NCBI GenBank assembly: GCA_040954595.2
Contig: CM082589.2
Coordinates: forward strand, 3,100,001 to 3,164,000
Direction of reading: 5' to 3'
Source: Balanoglossus misakiensis
Lineage: Eukaryota; Hemichordata
Length of the DNA: 64,000 nt
Under the pieces are notes generated by a model. It did not search any database. It worked only from the letters and a program-made list of their open reading frames with translations, and was not told the DNA's origin. This document shows, piece by piece, positions 63,819-64,000 of the stretch. Each line of letters starts with the position of its first letter. The first letter of the stretch is position 1. The translations under genes and the position numbers were made by a program.

Positions 63819-64000
63819 GTAAGATTATTTTAAGTTCTTTACACGCAAAGTCAATTATAATGAGCAAACGAGCACACCACTTGTTGCCAGAAGGACTTTA
63901 TTCAGTTTTTAGAAGTTGGGATTCTTTTAAGATATCTATGGTATGACTGTTCCGTGTATGGAGCCATAGTACGTATACATGTATTCACGTCTGAAGGCTA

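Overview
This window is nuclear DNA from a gene-dense animal genome. Coding sequence is split into many small exons with GT-AG introns and a few GC-AG introns, and there are no prokaryotic features. The content fits an invertebrate deuterostome, most likely a cephalochordate (amphioxus). Supporting points are clear one-to-one relatives of vertebrate genes (BPNT2/IMPAD1, DLGAP5/HURP, ATPSCKMT/FAM173B) alongside lineage-type tandem families and a non-vertebrate-type AANAT-like acetyltransferase. A hemichordate or echinoderm cannot be excluded from sequence alone.

Layout, left to right. 1353-4512 (+): BPNT2-like Golgi PAP phosphatase, five exons, with two copies of a small piggyBac-type MITE in its introns. 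4860-18105: a direct tandem duplication of a ~6.6 kb unit. Each unit carries a two-exon BTB-BACK-C2H2 zinc-finger gene (5822-11051 and 12515-17652, +) and an inverted scrap of the BTB exon upstream. 18734-25527 (-): a 19-exon DLGAP5/HURP mitotic spindle gene whose first intron holds a 588 bp foldback transposon (24575-25162) flanked by an 11 bp target duplication. 28471-29967 (-): a lysine/glutamate-rich 498-residue ORF I do not recognise. 32507-36390: a satellite of seven ~549 bp units with cruciform-type palindromes and Pol III-like boxes. 38426-39669 (+): ATPSCKMT, three exons. 40433-45072 (-): a 17-exon, 704-residue divergent TM9 (nonaspanin) protein with an acidic dileucine tail. 45820-47976 and 48771-50812 (-): two tandem SLC16-type transporter genes with identical exon structure. 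52287-54864 (+): secreted proteinase K-like subtilase, eight exons. 56276-57304 (+): intronless class A GPCR. 58767-62171 (-): papain-family cysteine protease with a long N-terminal extension, ten exons. 63211 to the right edge (+): first two exons of a GNAT/AANAT-like acetyltransferase.

No single multi-gene system links these loci; this looks like ordinary animal gene order. The most interesting material is in the tandem zinc-finger pair, where amino-acid differences fall preferentially on DNA-contact helix positions. Next come the satellite array, the foldback element, and the endolysosomal-looking tail of the TM9 protein. All exon models were built by hand from splice consensus, reading-frame phase and remembered family similarity; no search was run.
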